From an uncultured Fenollaria sp. (GTDB taxonomy: Bacteria; Bacillota; Clostridia; Tissierellales; Peptoniphilaceae), in assembly GCF_934202865.1 (NCBI RefSeq), contig NZ_CAKPYL010000039.1, positions 1 to 14,318 of the forward strand: DNA of 14,318 nucleotides, given 5' to 3'. A program made the position numbers and the translations under genes. The notes under the pieces are model-generated. The model was not told the origin of the DNA. It was given only the letters and a program-made list of their open reading frames with translations, and did not search any database. The stretch's first letter is position 1; the number at the start of each line of letters is the position of its first letter. Below, piece by piece: positions 7,617-13,715 of this stretch.

Positions 7617-7880
7617 CGTGCTAGTTGGGAAGGTAGCGGCATCCTGTAACCATAAATCCGCTATATTTGGAATGAATTCCCGACCGAGGGCGTCTTCTGT
7701 GGGGCTTGCCCACAATAAGAGGTGTTGAACGAAGGGTTCTTGCGCAACATAAATCATACGAACCTCGTCAGGTCCTGGCGGAAGCAGCGATAAGTATGTA
7801 TTTGTGTGTGCCGCGAGGGTGCCGTTCGGGAGCTGTCTGTTGTGGTAACACTTATAGAAGCCGAACAGAGTCGGGTGCAC
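7617..7880 (+). ncRNA. ffs: Signal recognition particle RNA, long Gram-positive type with Alu domain
   Basis: This RNA of about 264 nt resembles Bacillus scRNA along its whole length. It has the Alu-domain start (GGGAAGGTAGCGG, CCTGTAACC) and the central arms (GTGTTGAACG, GGGTTCTTGCGCAA). The Ffh-binding helix 8 is GTCAGGTCC-TGGC-GGAAGCAGC, and the return strand is GTGCCGCGAGGGTGCCG. The ends pair as GTGC (7618-7621) with GCAC (7877-7880). The RNA pairs with Ffh to target nascent membrane and secreted proteins. The helix 8 tetraloop is UGGC (7776-7779) instead of the common GGAA. It begins within a base or so of the tRNA-Ser CCA, so its 5' end is probably made by tRNA processing. Exact ends are estimated. 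Confidence 0.93.
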
Positions 7881-7895
7881 TACATAGCAAAAAAC

Positions 7896-7925
7896 AAGGG
7901 TCAGTTTAAAAAAACTGACCCTTTT
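7896..7925 (+). terminator. Terminator of the tRNA-Ser / SRP RNA transcript
   Basis: A perfect 12-bp stem (7896-7907 with 7912-7923) with loop AAAA ends in TTTT. It begins 15 nt after the end of the SRP RNA. Confidence 0.88.
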
Positions 7926-7994
7926 ACTTGTGGGTTGACCACAATAAAACCCCCAGCTATGCTGGGGGAATAAGTAGCTTTAGCTTCAAGAAAA

Positions 7995-8056
7995 AACCCC
8001 TTTCGTGATATAATAAAAATAGTCTACCAAACTACAATAAATATCAGAAAGGAGTT
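7995..8056 (+). promoter_or_regulatory. IS leader: internal -10 box and sequence complementary to the tnpA ribosome binding site
   Basis: AACCCCTTTC (7995-8004) is complementary to GAAAGGAGTT (8047-8056), 9 of 10 pairs, and would sequester the tnpA AAAGGAG. A TATAAT (8009-8014) lies between the two arms. Transcripts from the element's own promoter would therefore lack the 5' arm, while read-through transcripts from outside would carry it. The same arrangement with a different sequence occurs in the second element at 13642-13707. Confidence 0.5.
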
Positions 8057-8063
8057 AATCCAA

Positions 8064-8528
8064 TTGGATAAGAATATTTTATCACATACAACTTGGGATT
8101 GTAAATACCATATTGTATTTGCGCCCAAATATAGAAGACAAATAATATACGGAAGAATAAAAGAAGATATAGGAAAGATACTAAGAGATCTTCTGTCAAG
8201 AAAAGGAATAGAAATAATAGAGACAGAATTATGTCCAGACCACATTCATATGTTAGTTAAAATACCACCTAAATATAGCGTTTCAGAAATCATGGGATAT
8301 TTAAAAGGGAAAAGTAGCTTAATGATATTTGATAGACATGCGAGTCTGAAATATAAATATGGCAGCAGACATTTTTGGTGCAGAGGCTACTACGTAGATA
8401 CAGCAGGAAAAAATGCTAAAAAGATACAAGAGTATATACGCAATCAACTTAAAGAAGATTTTACAAAAGATCAAATAAGTCTTAAAGAATATATAGATCC
8501 ATTCACAGGAGAAAAGACAGATAAGTAA
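8064..8528 (+). CDS. tnpA: IS200-type Y1 (HUH) transposase TnpA
   Basis: This 154-residue transposase has normal family length. The N-terminal signature HTTWDCKYHIVFAPKYRR is typical of IS200 TnpA. The metal-binding HUH motif is H60-I-H62 in CPDHIHMLVKIPP. The catalytic tyrosine is Y124 in IQEYIRNQL. KGKSSLMIFDRHASLKYKYGSRHFWCRGYYVDT is the other conserved block. The protein cuts and rejoins single-stranded DNA as a dimer. The start is a TTG, with AAAGGAG 9 nt upstream (8048-8054), and the relative at 13716 starts with ATG at the equivalent position. All catalytic residues are present, so it is probably active. Expression is likely held down by the leader complementarity described separately. 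Confidence 0.95.
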   Translation: MDKNILSHTTWDCKYHIVFAPKYRRQIIYGRIKEDIGKILRDLLSRKGIEIIETELCPDHIHMLVKIPPKYSVSEIMGYLKGKSSLMIFDRHASLKYKYGSRHFWCRGYYVDTAGKNAKKIQEYIRNQLKEDFTKDQISLKEYIDPFTGEKTDK

Positions 8529-8675
8529 AAAGAAGTAAAGAGGCGCTTTAGCGTCAGTTGAGAAAGTAGTGCAAGTGGTAGACTTTCAACGTGCACAAGG
8601 TGCACAGCAGGTAAAAGCCCCTTGCAGGGGCAGAGCAAACCACCGGCTACGCCGGTGGTTATGATTTGGATTTCG

Positions 8676-8846
8676 CATTCAAACGAGCCCTTGAACTCGT
8701 TCCCTCCTCGGCAATGCTCGAGTACGCATTTGTACGCTCCGCTTGCCTCGTCAGTCCACTTCGTCCAATCATCTCGTTTGCTCTGCGAACTCCCGCGTAT
8801 ATGTGTATTGATGCGATAGAAGATAAAAAATTGATCCAGTTAAGAA
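8676..8846 (+). repeat. Dispersed composite repeat, copy 3
   Basis: A GC-rich head (8676-8776) contains ACGAG-N8-CTCGT, the direct pair GTACGC-ATTT-GTACGC, and CTTCGTC words resembling the head at 3358-3458. It leads into TTTGCTCTGCGAACTCCCGCG (8777) and ends in TTGATCCAGTTAAGAA. The tail shares its start and end words with the copies at 3459 and 3589, but differs more in the middle. Confidence 0.65.
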
Positions 8847-8862
8847 TCATATGTGCCCTTAG

Positions 8863-8978
8863 TTTGCTCTGCACAACGCTTAGCGCAAAGATTCACGTCC
8901 ATTTATGGACGGGGTTCTTCAATCCCGCGTATAGATTTATTGATGCGATAGGTGATAGAAAATTGATCTAAATAAGAA
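8863..8978 (+). repeat. Dispersed repeat tail, copy 4, with an internal hairpin insert
   Basis: The copy begins TTTGCTCTGC (8863) and resumes homology with copy 3 at ATCCCGCGTATA (about 8922). It then follows copy 3 closely (TTATTGATGCGATAG, ATAGAAAATTGATC) to GATCTAAATAAGAA. About 50 extra bases in between include the perfect hairpin CGTCCA-TTTA-TGGACG (8896-8911). Confidence 0.6.
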
Positions 8979-9047
8979 ATATGTTTGATATAAAAAAACT
9001 TTTAAATATATCCTTACTATTAATAGTTATCCGCCACTTAATAGTGA

Positions 9048-9220
9048 GAAAATTGATTTTCACGAGCGCAGCATTCGGAATAAATTGCATTAATTTCTTA
9101 ATGAAGATGTCTGCCCGAAAATTCATCTAGTTGAGCGCAGCGAACGAATATGAATTTTCAAGACATCGAGTTTAGAAATTAACAATTTATGTAGACCAGC
9201 AAGCGACGAAAACAATTTTC
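9048..9220. repeat. 173-bp imperfect inverted repeat
   Basis: Four pairs of segments are collinear in inverted order around one centre near 9136. GAAAATTGATTTTC (9048-9061) faces GAAAACAATTTTC (9208-9220). TTAATTTCT (9090-9098) faces AGAAATTAA (9174-9182). GATGTC (9106-9111) faces GACATC (9162-9167). GAAAATTCAT (9117-9126) faces ATGAATTTTC (9150-9159). The central part carries GAGCGCAGCGAACGAAT, and a similar GAGCGCAGC recurs at 9064. It has no coding content. The flanks, 8980-9047 and 9221-9394, are AT-rich and I see nothing else in them. Confidence 0.7.
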
Positions 9221-9394
9221 GATGTACTATGCTAAGTTAAATGCATTTGGATTAGATAAAAATATATAATTTGATCAAAATACATATTGTGTCAATTATA
9301 TTAACTAAAATAAACTACTTTAATAAAACACTTACAACGGAAGAAAACGATTTTGCGAATCAAAATAGTCTTAGGCGCAAATCGAATGCGAAAT

Positions 9395-9430
9395 AAAAAA
9401 ACGACTAAACAATTGTTTAGTCGTTTTTTT
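9395..9430 (-). terminator. Terminator of tRNA-Pro (perfect 36-bp palindrome)
   Basis: A7-CGACTAAAC-AATT-GTTTAGTCG-T7 is a perfect palindrome. It lies one base beyond the CCA of tRNA-Pro on the minus strand. Symmetry means it would also stop plus-strand transcription. Confidence 0.9.
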
Positions 9431-9431
9431 A

Positions 9432-9508
9432 TGGTCGGGGTGAGAAGGTTCGAACTCCCGGCCCCATGGTCCCAAACCACGTGCGCTACCAAACTGCGCT
9501 ACACCCCG
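9432..9508 (-). tRNA. tRNA-Pro (anticodon UGG)
   Basis: This is a 77-nt tRNA on the minus strand. The acceptor CGGGGTG pairs with CACCCCG, then discriminator A and an encoded CCA (9432-9434). The anticodon loop TTTGGGA gives anticodon UGG, and the T loop is GTTCGAA. It has its own promoter and terminator, so it is a single-gene unit. Confidence 0.96.
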
Positions 9509-9526
9509 CCGAAATATTACTCACCT

Positions 9527-9555
9527 ATTATACCGTTCTCTATACATTCTTGCAA
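9527..9555 (-). promoter_or_regulatory. Promoter of tRNA-Pro
   Basis: On the minus strand TTGCAA (9550-9555) and TATAAT (9527-9532) are separated by 17 nt, placing the start about 10 nt before the tRNA. Confidence 0.8.
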
Positions 9556-9706
9556 GTGAAGATAATTCTTTTTTACTCATTATTTCTACTATTATTATAG
9601 TTTTTCTTCTATTATCTCACGAATTTACAATATTTTTATTTTATCTTAATAGCTATCGCTATTAAACCATTCTCAATATTTCAAAATAGTTACAATTGCA
9701 TGAATT

Positions 9707-9737
9707 TTGACAAACTTAGTGCATTTTGTTATATAAT
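9707..9737 (+). promoter_or_regulatory. Promoter of the phosphodiester glycosidase gene
   Basis: TTGACA (9707-9712) is followed by TATATA (9730-9735) at 17 nt, or by TATAAT (9732-9737) at 19 nt. The ribosome binding site AGGAAGG (9755-9761) lies 5 nt before the ATG at 9767. Confidence 0.75.
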
Positions 9738-9766
9738 GGAGACGTATGATAGAAAGGAAGGATAAA

Positions 9767-12535
9767 ATGAAATTTAAACGTATAGCAAGTATCGCTCTTA
9801 GCGCAACGCTTGCATTTTCGATTTTAAGTCAAAGTTCTTTAGCTTATATAATTAACGAAGAAAGAAAGGAAGAGTATTTGGCGAGCGGCGTGCATCGCGC
9901 GAATATCGAGAGATTCACGAGCGAGGGCTGGCAAAACCTAAATGTTTTGACTATTGACGCGACTAGTGGCATGAACGAGATCAAGGCGATGTTTAACACT
10001 GAAGGTGTTTCTCACAGGTCGAATGTTAAGGACATGGTCTCTGTAAGTGGCGCTGTTGCTGGTGTTAACGGCGACTACTTCAACTACCAACCGCATCCAT
10101 CGACACTTGGCGTGATCGTCAATGACGGCAAACTTATTAGCTCGGCTCAAGAGGGTAAGAACAATCTGCCTGTCTTCTACCAAAGCAATGCTGGCGACAT
10201 GCATGTGGGCTACATCACTCAATCTGTTGACATCTTAAATAAATTAACTGGCGCAAAATACCACGTTAGCGGCTACAACAAGGCTTACGGCGGCTACAAA
10301 TACCTTTCTCTATTAACAAGGGACTGGGGCAAGAAGAGTTTCGGCGCGAAGGCTGCGAACATGACTGAAATTCTCGTTGAGAATGGCGTTGTTGCTGATA
10401 TAAGAACGAATGGCGAGCCTTTTGATATCCCTGAGAATGGTTATGTCCTTAGCCAAAATGACTCGCCTCTAGCAAGTCTAACTCTTGGCACTCCGCTTGA
10501 ATTGCAAGTCACTTCAAATGTCGACCACAATGGTCTAAAATTTGCTATGGGCGGCGGCTCCATCATCTTAAAAGATGGTGTTGCTATGCAAACTAACATT
10601 GTCAATAAAGGCAGACACCCAAGAACTGGTATCGGCGTCACACAAGACGGCTCAAAGATAGTCATCATCACTGTTGACGGAAGGAATGGTTATGCTGGCC
10701 TTACTCAAAAGGAATTTGGCGAGCTATTCAAGAGCTTCGGCTGCTACAATGCGATGAACCTTGATGGCGGCGGATCGACTACCATGGTCAAAAAGACTAA
10801 GGCGATGGACTCTGCTGAGATCATAAACAAGCCATCGGGCGGCACTCCAAGAGCTGTTGTATCAGGCGTTGGAGTTTTCTCGAATGACAATCCAGGCGCT
10901 GCACAAAGAATTGAGCTTGAGCTCGATACTGACAAGGCTTTCCCTGGTGTACCAGTAGGCTACAGTGTTAAAGCTTACGACGCAAGTAACAATCCTGTCA
11001 GAGTTGACGCAAATGCAGTAAGTGCAAGCGCTACGAATGGCGCGTCTTGTGCAGGAGGCAGTTTTATTGGCGCCTCTCAAGGCGTTTCTGAGGTTACAGT
11101 CACTTACCAAGGTGCGAGCGATACGAAAAACATCGAAGTTTACTCAGAGCCGGTTGAATTAAGAAGCTCAACTGAAAAGATAAACGCAAAACCTGGCGAT
11201 AAATACACTATCAAGGACATCATCGGTCTAGATAATCAAGGCCGCAGCGCTAAAATTCCGACTTCTAGCATTAATTTCTCCATCTGGGGCAAGGTTGGTG
11301 CGATGAGCGGAAATGTTTTCACTGCATCAAATAATATTGGTTACGGCTACATTACCATGGGCTATAAAAATACTTATAAGAACATCCCAGTAACTATTGG
11401 CTTCAATACAAAGCCACTACTAGATTTTGAAAGCCTTGACAATATTAAGGCATCGAGCTTCCCAGCTGATAAAGTGGCTGCTAGCTTAAAAATTTCAAAG
11501 GACGCAAAGCAAGGCAAGGGCGCAGTTGAGCTTAACTACGACTTTTCAAAGCTTGATGACTCAAGAGCTGCTTATATAAGCTTCAAGAAGCCACCAGTTT
11601 TAGCTGGCAAACCAAAGAGGCTTGGCATGTGGGTCAAGGGAGATGCGAAGGGCGCCATGCTTAAGGCGACTATTAAGGACAGCGAAGGCTTTGCTGAGCA
11701 AATCACTTTCACCGAAAAAATTAATTTTAGTGACTATAGATATCTTGAGGCAGAAATTCCTGACAACGAGGCGTATCCATATACCCTACTAAACATCTAC
11801 GTGGGCAGCTCCAATAACTCTGCCATGGTTAAGTCAAAGATTTTGGTCGATGCTATCGATTTACTATATGAACACAAATTTGAAAACGCCATCGACAATT
11901 CATCTGTCTTGGCAGATAGTCAAAACGGCTTCTTGGCAAAGGCTCGTGGCGGCGAATACCTAGTGGTTTCAGGCTATGACGCTAATCAAGACAAAAATTT
12001 TGCCGGAGCAAAGACAGCCATAATCAATAAGATGAATAAAGTTGATACAGGCATCTTGCTAAATAACTACGACAGCGGCTTTAAGAAGGCAGTTTCGAAG
12101 AACCTTTTGAAGAATGGAAACGTTTTCTCGACAAGCGCTACGACAAACGCCTTTATACTAAACTTAAATACTTCGAAGAGGTCACTAAGGCTTTCTGACG
12201 CAAAAGAGTGGAGCTACATCACAGGCAGCTTGAAGAACATCACGCAAAAGAACTTGGTCGTGACTATGACGAGCCCTGTCTTTGGCAAGGGCGGCTTCAC
12301 CGACAAGAAGGAAGCGGAATTACTTCACGCGAAGCTTAAGGAGCTTGCCGACATGGGCAAAAACGTCTACGTCGTTGCCGGCTCAAACGAAGCGTCCGTC
12401 AAAGTGCTTGACAAGGTGAGATACATTAACGTCTTCAACAAGCCTATCAAGACCAAGGCCGACCTAGTTAAGAGGAGCTACGTGCAATTCACTTTCAATC
12501 CAAACGCAAGTGCATACACTATCGCTAACTATTAA
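9767..12535 (+). CDS. Secreted phosphodiester glycosidase (NAGPA domain) family protein
   Basis: This is a 922-residue secreted protein. I start it at the ATG at 9767, not the in-frame ATG at 9746. AGGAAGG lies 5 nt before 9767, and a signal peptide starts there at once (MKFKRIASIALSATLAFSIL, ending near SLA). Residues about 85-370 are a NAGPA-type domain: GVNGDYFN, LGVIVNDGKLIS, GRHPRTGIGVTQDGSKIVIITVDGR and NLDGGGSTTMV (D333 then Gly334-336). In the eukaryotic enzyme this fold hydrolyses GlcNAc-1-phosphodiesters. Bacterial relatives are linked to exopolysaccharide or wall polymers, but the substrate here is unknown. An Ig-like Big domain (about 375-460) and a beta-sandwich resembling a carbohydrate-binding module (about 545-695) follow. 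The last 230 residues look like a degenerate metallophosphoesterase fold without the metal-binding motifs; this part is uncertain. The gene is monocistronic with its own promoter and terminator. Confidence 0.88.
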   Translation: MKFKRIASIALSATLAFSILSQSSLAYIINEERKEEYLASGVHRANIERFTSEGWQNLNVLTIDATSGMNEIKAMFNTEGVSHRSNVKDMVSVSGAVAGVNGDYFNYQPHPSTLGVIVNDGKLISSAQEGKNNLPVFYQSNAGDMHVGYITQSVDILNKLTGAKYHVSGYNKAYGGYKYLSLLTRDWGKKSFGAKAANMTEILVENGVVADIRTNGEPFDIPENGYVLSQNDSPLASLTLGTPLELQVTSNVDHNGLKFAMGGGSIILKDGVAMQTNIVNKGRHPRTGIGVTQDGSKIVIITVDGRNGYAGLTQKEFGELFKSFGCYNAMNLDGGGSTTMVKKTKAMDSAEIINKPSGGTPRAVVSGVGVFSNDNPGAAQRIELELDTDKAFPGVPVGYSVKAYDASNNPVRVDANAVSASATNGASCAGGSFIGASQGVSEVTVTYQGASDTKNIEVYSEPVELRSSTEKINAKPGDKYTIKDIIGLDNQGRSAKIPTSSINFSIWGKVGAMSGNVFTASNNIGYGYITMGYKNTYKNIPVTIGFNTKPLLDFESLDNIKASSFPADKVAASLKISKDAKQGKGAVELNYDFSKLDDSRAAYISFKKPPVLAGKPKRLGMWVKGDAKGAMLKATIKDSEGFAEQITFTEKINFSDYRYLEAEIPDNEAYPYTLLNIYVGSSNNSAMVKSKILVDAIDLLYEHKFENAIDNSSVLADSQNGFLAKARGGEYLVVSGYDANQDKNFAGAKTAIINKMNKVDTGILLNNYDSGFKKAVSKNLLKNGNVFSTSATTNAFILNLNTSKRSLRLSDAKEWSYITGSLKNITQKNLVVTMTSPVFGKGGFTDKKEAELLHAKLKELADMGKNVYVVAGSNEASVKVLDKVRYINVFNKPIKTKADLVKRSYVQFTFNPNASAYTIANY

Positions 12536-12573
12536 TATGGTATAGAGACTATTATTATAGAATAGATTAAACG

Positions 12574-12602
12574 AAAAGGACTGTGAGAGCAGTTCTTTTT
12601 TT
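12574..12602 (+). terminator. Terminator of the phosphodiester glycosidase gene
   Basis: The stem AAGGACTG (12576-12583) pairs with CAGTTCTT (12590-12597) with one G-T wobble around loop TGAGAG, followed by a T tract. Confidence 0.8.
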
Positions 12603-12606
12603 ATGG

Positions 12607-12650
12607 GAATATGTTTTTCCTAGCATAAGATATGTCTTGACAACTAAGAG
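12607..12650 (+). repeat. 44-bp imperfect direct repeat, left copy
   Basis: It matches 14002-14045 at 36 of 44 positions by hand alignment (shared core ATATGTTTTTCC, then ATAAGATAT and TGACAA). The two copies enclose the acetyltransferase gene and the deleted IS element. Confidence 0.65.
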
Positions 12651-12679
12651 TGCAATTTTAAGTGTTACGCTTGCAAAGA

Positions 12680-12708
12680 TTGATTTTTTACTTGATTTAT
12701 GTTATACT
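12680..12708 (+). promoter_or_regulatory. Promoter of the acetyltransferase gene
   Basis: TTGATT (12680-12685) and TATACT (12703-12708) are separated by 17 nt. The predicted start near 12715 gives a leader of about 140 nt, long enough for a regulatory structure. Confidence 0.75.
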
Positions 12709-12790
12709 ATTTATGATTTATTAAAAAAACATAAGACAAATTGATATGATAAAAGTTATAAAACAATGAGGTAAAAAAGGAGTGGTGTAG

Positions 12791-12826
12791 GTGAAGCGCT
12801 GCATTGCATTTTCCGGTATGGTCTAA
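12791..12826 (+). CDS. Putative 11-residue leader peptide
   Basis: A GTG start is preceded by AAAAGGAG with 8 nt spacing (GGAG at 12779-12782). The frame reads MKRCIAFSGMV then TAA, ending 29 nt before the acetyltransferase ATG. CATTTT inside it (12807-12812) is complementary to AAAATG (12853-12858), which contains the acetyltransferase start codon. CC at 12813-12814 could also pair with the ribosome-binding GG across a bulge. Known antibiotic-resistance genes use stalled leader peptides in this way. That this one works so is inference. Confidence 0.5.
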   Translation: MKRCIAFSGMV

Positions 12827-12855
12827 ATAAAAATATTTGATTTGGAGGATTAAAA

Positions 12856-13497
12856 ATGACTATATCGGAGAAAAAAATATATCCACGAACGGGTGATAAT
12901 CAAACTGTTTATTTGAAAAATGTAGTAAATGACGAAAATATTGAGATTGGTGATTATACTATGTATAATGACTTCGTAAACAATCCAAAAGATTTTCAGA
13001 AAAATAATGTACTGTATCATTATCCCATTAACGGAGATAAGTTAAAAATCGGCAAATTTTGTTCTATTGCTTGTGGAGCAAAATTTATATTTACAAGTGC
13101 TAATCATACGATACACTCACTCTCCACATATCCTTTTCCAATATTCTTTGAAGAATGGGAATTAGAGAAAAAAGATATTATAAATGCTTGGGATAATAAA
13201 GGCGATATAACGATAGGAAATGATGTATGGATTGGATATGAAGCTATGATTATGTCAGGGATTACAATTGGGGACGGAGCAATTATAGGCACCAGAGCAT
13301 TGGTTACTAAAGATGTTCCTCCTTATACGATTGTCGGTGGTGTTCCGGCAAGGCCTATTAGAAAACGATTTACTGACAAAACTATTTCTGCCTTATTAGA
13401 AATTAAATGGTGGAATTGGGAAACAAAAAAGATTAAAGCGCACATTGCAGCGATACAATCAGGAGATATAAATAAATTAACTGATTGCGATGATTAA
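12856..13497 (+). CDS. Vat/CatB-type xenobiotic acetyltransferase (streptogramin A or chloramphenicol)
   Basis: This 213-residue protein belongs to the left-handed beta-helix xenobiotic acetyltransferases, which use acetyl-CoA to inactivate drugs. Features are LYHYPINGDKLKIGKFCSIACGA (about 53-75), the active-site histidine H84 in SANH, STYPF after it, and hexapeptide repeats (ITIGNDVWIGYEAMIMSGITIGDGAIIG). The closing block is PYTIVGGVPARPIRKRF and then IKWWNW. The N-terminal half resembles Vat (streptogramin A) proteins. The C-terminal half (EAMIM, RALVTKDV, VPARPIRKRF) is closer to CatB (chloramphenicol). The typical Vat motif HRMDGSTYPF is replaced by HTIHSLSTYPF. The drug substrate is therefore undecided. 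The ATG has GGAGG 7 nt upstream, behind a long leader with a short peptide ORF. The adjacent IS remnant and flanking direct repeats suggest acquisition. Confidence 0.88.
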   Translation: MTISEKKIYPRTGDNQTVYLKNVVNDENIEIGDYTMYNDFVNNPKDFQKNNVLYHYPINGDKLKIGKFCSIACGAKFIFTSANHTIHSLSTYPFPIFFEEWELEKKDIINAWDNKGDITIGNDVWIGYEAMIMSGITIGDGAIIGTRALVTKDVPPYTIVGGVPARPIRKRFTDKTISALLEIKWWNWETKKIKAHIAAIQSGDINKLTDCDD

Positions 13498-13541
13498 AAG
13501 ATAGAAAATCTCAATTATTCCGAGCAATAGACAAGCAGTTT

Positions 13542-13569
13542 AAGGCAATCCATTGGGGTTGCCTTTTTT
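13542..13569 (+). terminator. Terminator of the acetyltransferase gene
   Basis: AAGGCAA (13542-13548) pairs with TTGCCTT (13559-13565), extendable inward by CC/GG, and is followed by six T. Confidence 0.85.
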
Positions 13570-13641
13570 GTATTAGAAAACCCCCAGTTAGACTGGGGGG
13601 GGGTTCAGTTTAGCTTTAGCGGTGATAAACAAACATAAAAA

Positions 13642-13707
13642 CCTCCCTATTTGATATAATATAATTGTAATCTGTCAATTGCAATATAAAAATCAAAAAA
13701 AGGGAGG
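13642..13707 (+). promoter_or_regulatory. Leader of the deleted IS: -10 box and sequence complementary to the ribosome binding site
   Basis: CCTCCCT (13642-13648) is perfectly complementary to AGGGAGG (13701-13707), the tnpA ribosome binding site. A TATAAT (13655-13660) lies between them. The layout matches 7995-8056 in the intact element with different base pairs. Confidence 0.5.
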
Positions 13708-13715
13708 AATTAAAA

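Larger units (their letters stand above)
7946..8660 (+). mobile_element. IS200-type insertion sequence (IS200/IS605 superfamily), apparently intact
   Basis: This element of about 715 bp has no terminal inverted repeats and instead has hairpins just inside each end. The left hairpin is CCCCCAGC-TAT-GCTGGGGG (7950-7968). The right hairpin is a 10-bp stem AACCACCGGC-TAC-GCCGGTGGTT (8638-8660). A further hairpin, GCCCC-TTGCA-GGGGC (8616-8630), lies in the right end. The only gene is tnpA and there is no tnpB, which defines the IS200 group. These elements move as single strands by peel-and-paste transposition. Precise borders cannot be fixed without an empty site, so both ends are approximate by several bases. 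The element starts about 20 nt after the SRP RNA terminator. Confidence 0.85.

Noticed and set aside
7587..7909. Open frames on both strands across 7587-7909
   Set aside because: They lie on the tRNA-Ser and SRP RNA sequence, lack ribosome binding sites and have no recognisable domains.
8666..8971. Open frame of 101 codons (MDFAFKRALE onward)
   Set aside because: It runs through repeat copies 3 and 4, and its internal similarity only mirrors the DNA repeat. It has no good ribosome binding site, and the frame is not kept in the copies at 3459 and 3589.
9301..9559. Open frames over tRNA-Pro
   Set aside because: They are chance frames across the tRNA, its terminator and its promoter.
9746..9766. 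Upstream ATG at 9746 as the start of the glycosidase gene
   Set aside because: It has no ribosome binding site, and the AGGAAGG lies downstream of it. It would also add MIERKDK in front of an otherwise standard signal peptide.
12632..12637. TTGACA at about 12632 as a promoter for the acetyltransferase
   Set aside because: No -10 box lies at 16-18 nt. The TTGATT/TATACT pair at 12680-12708 is better spaced.
13595..13603. Run of nine G after the left hairpin of the deleted IS
   Set aside because: It may be a slippage tract or a sequencing error. It has no clear functional reading on its own.
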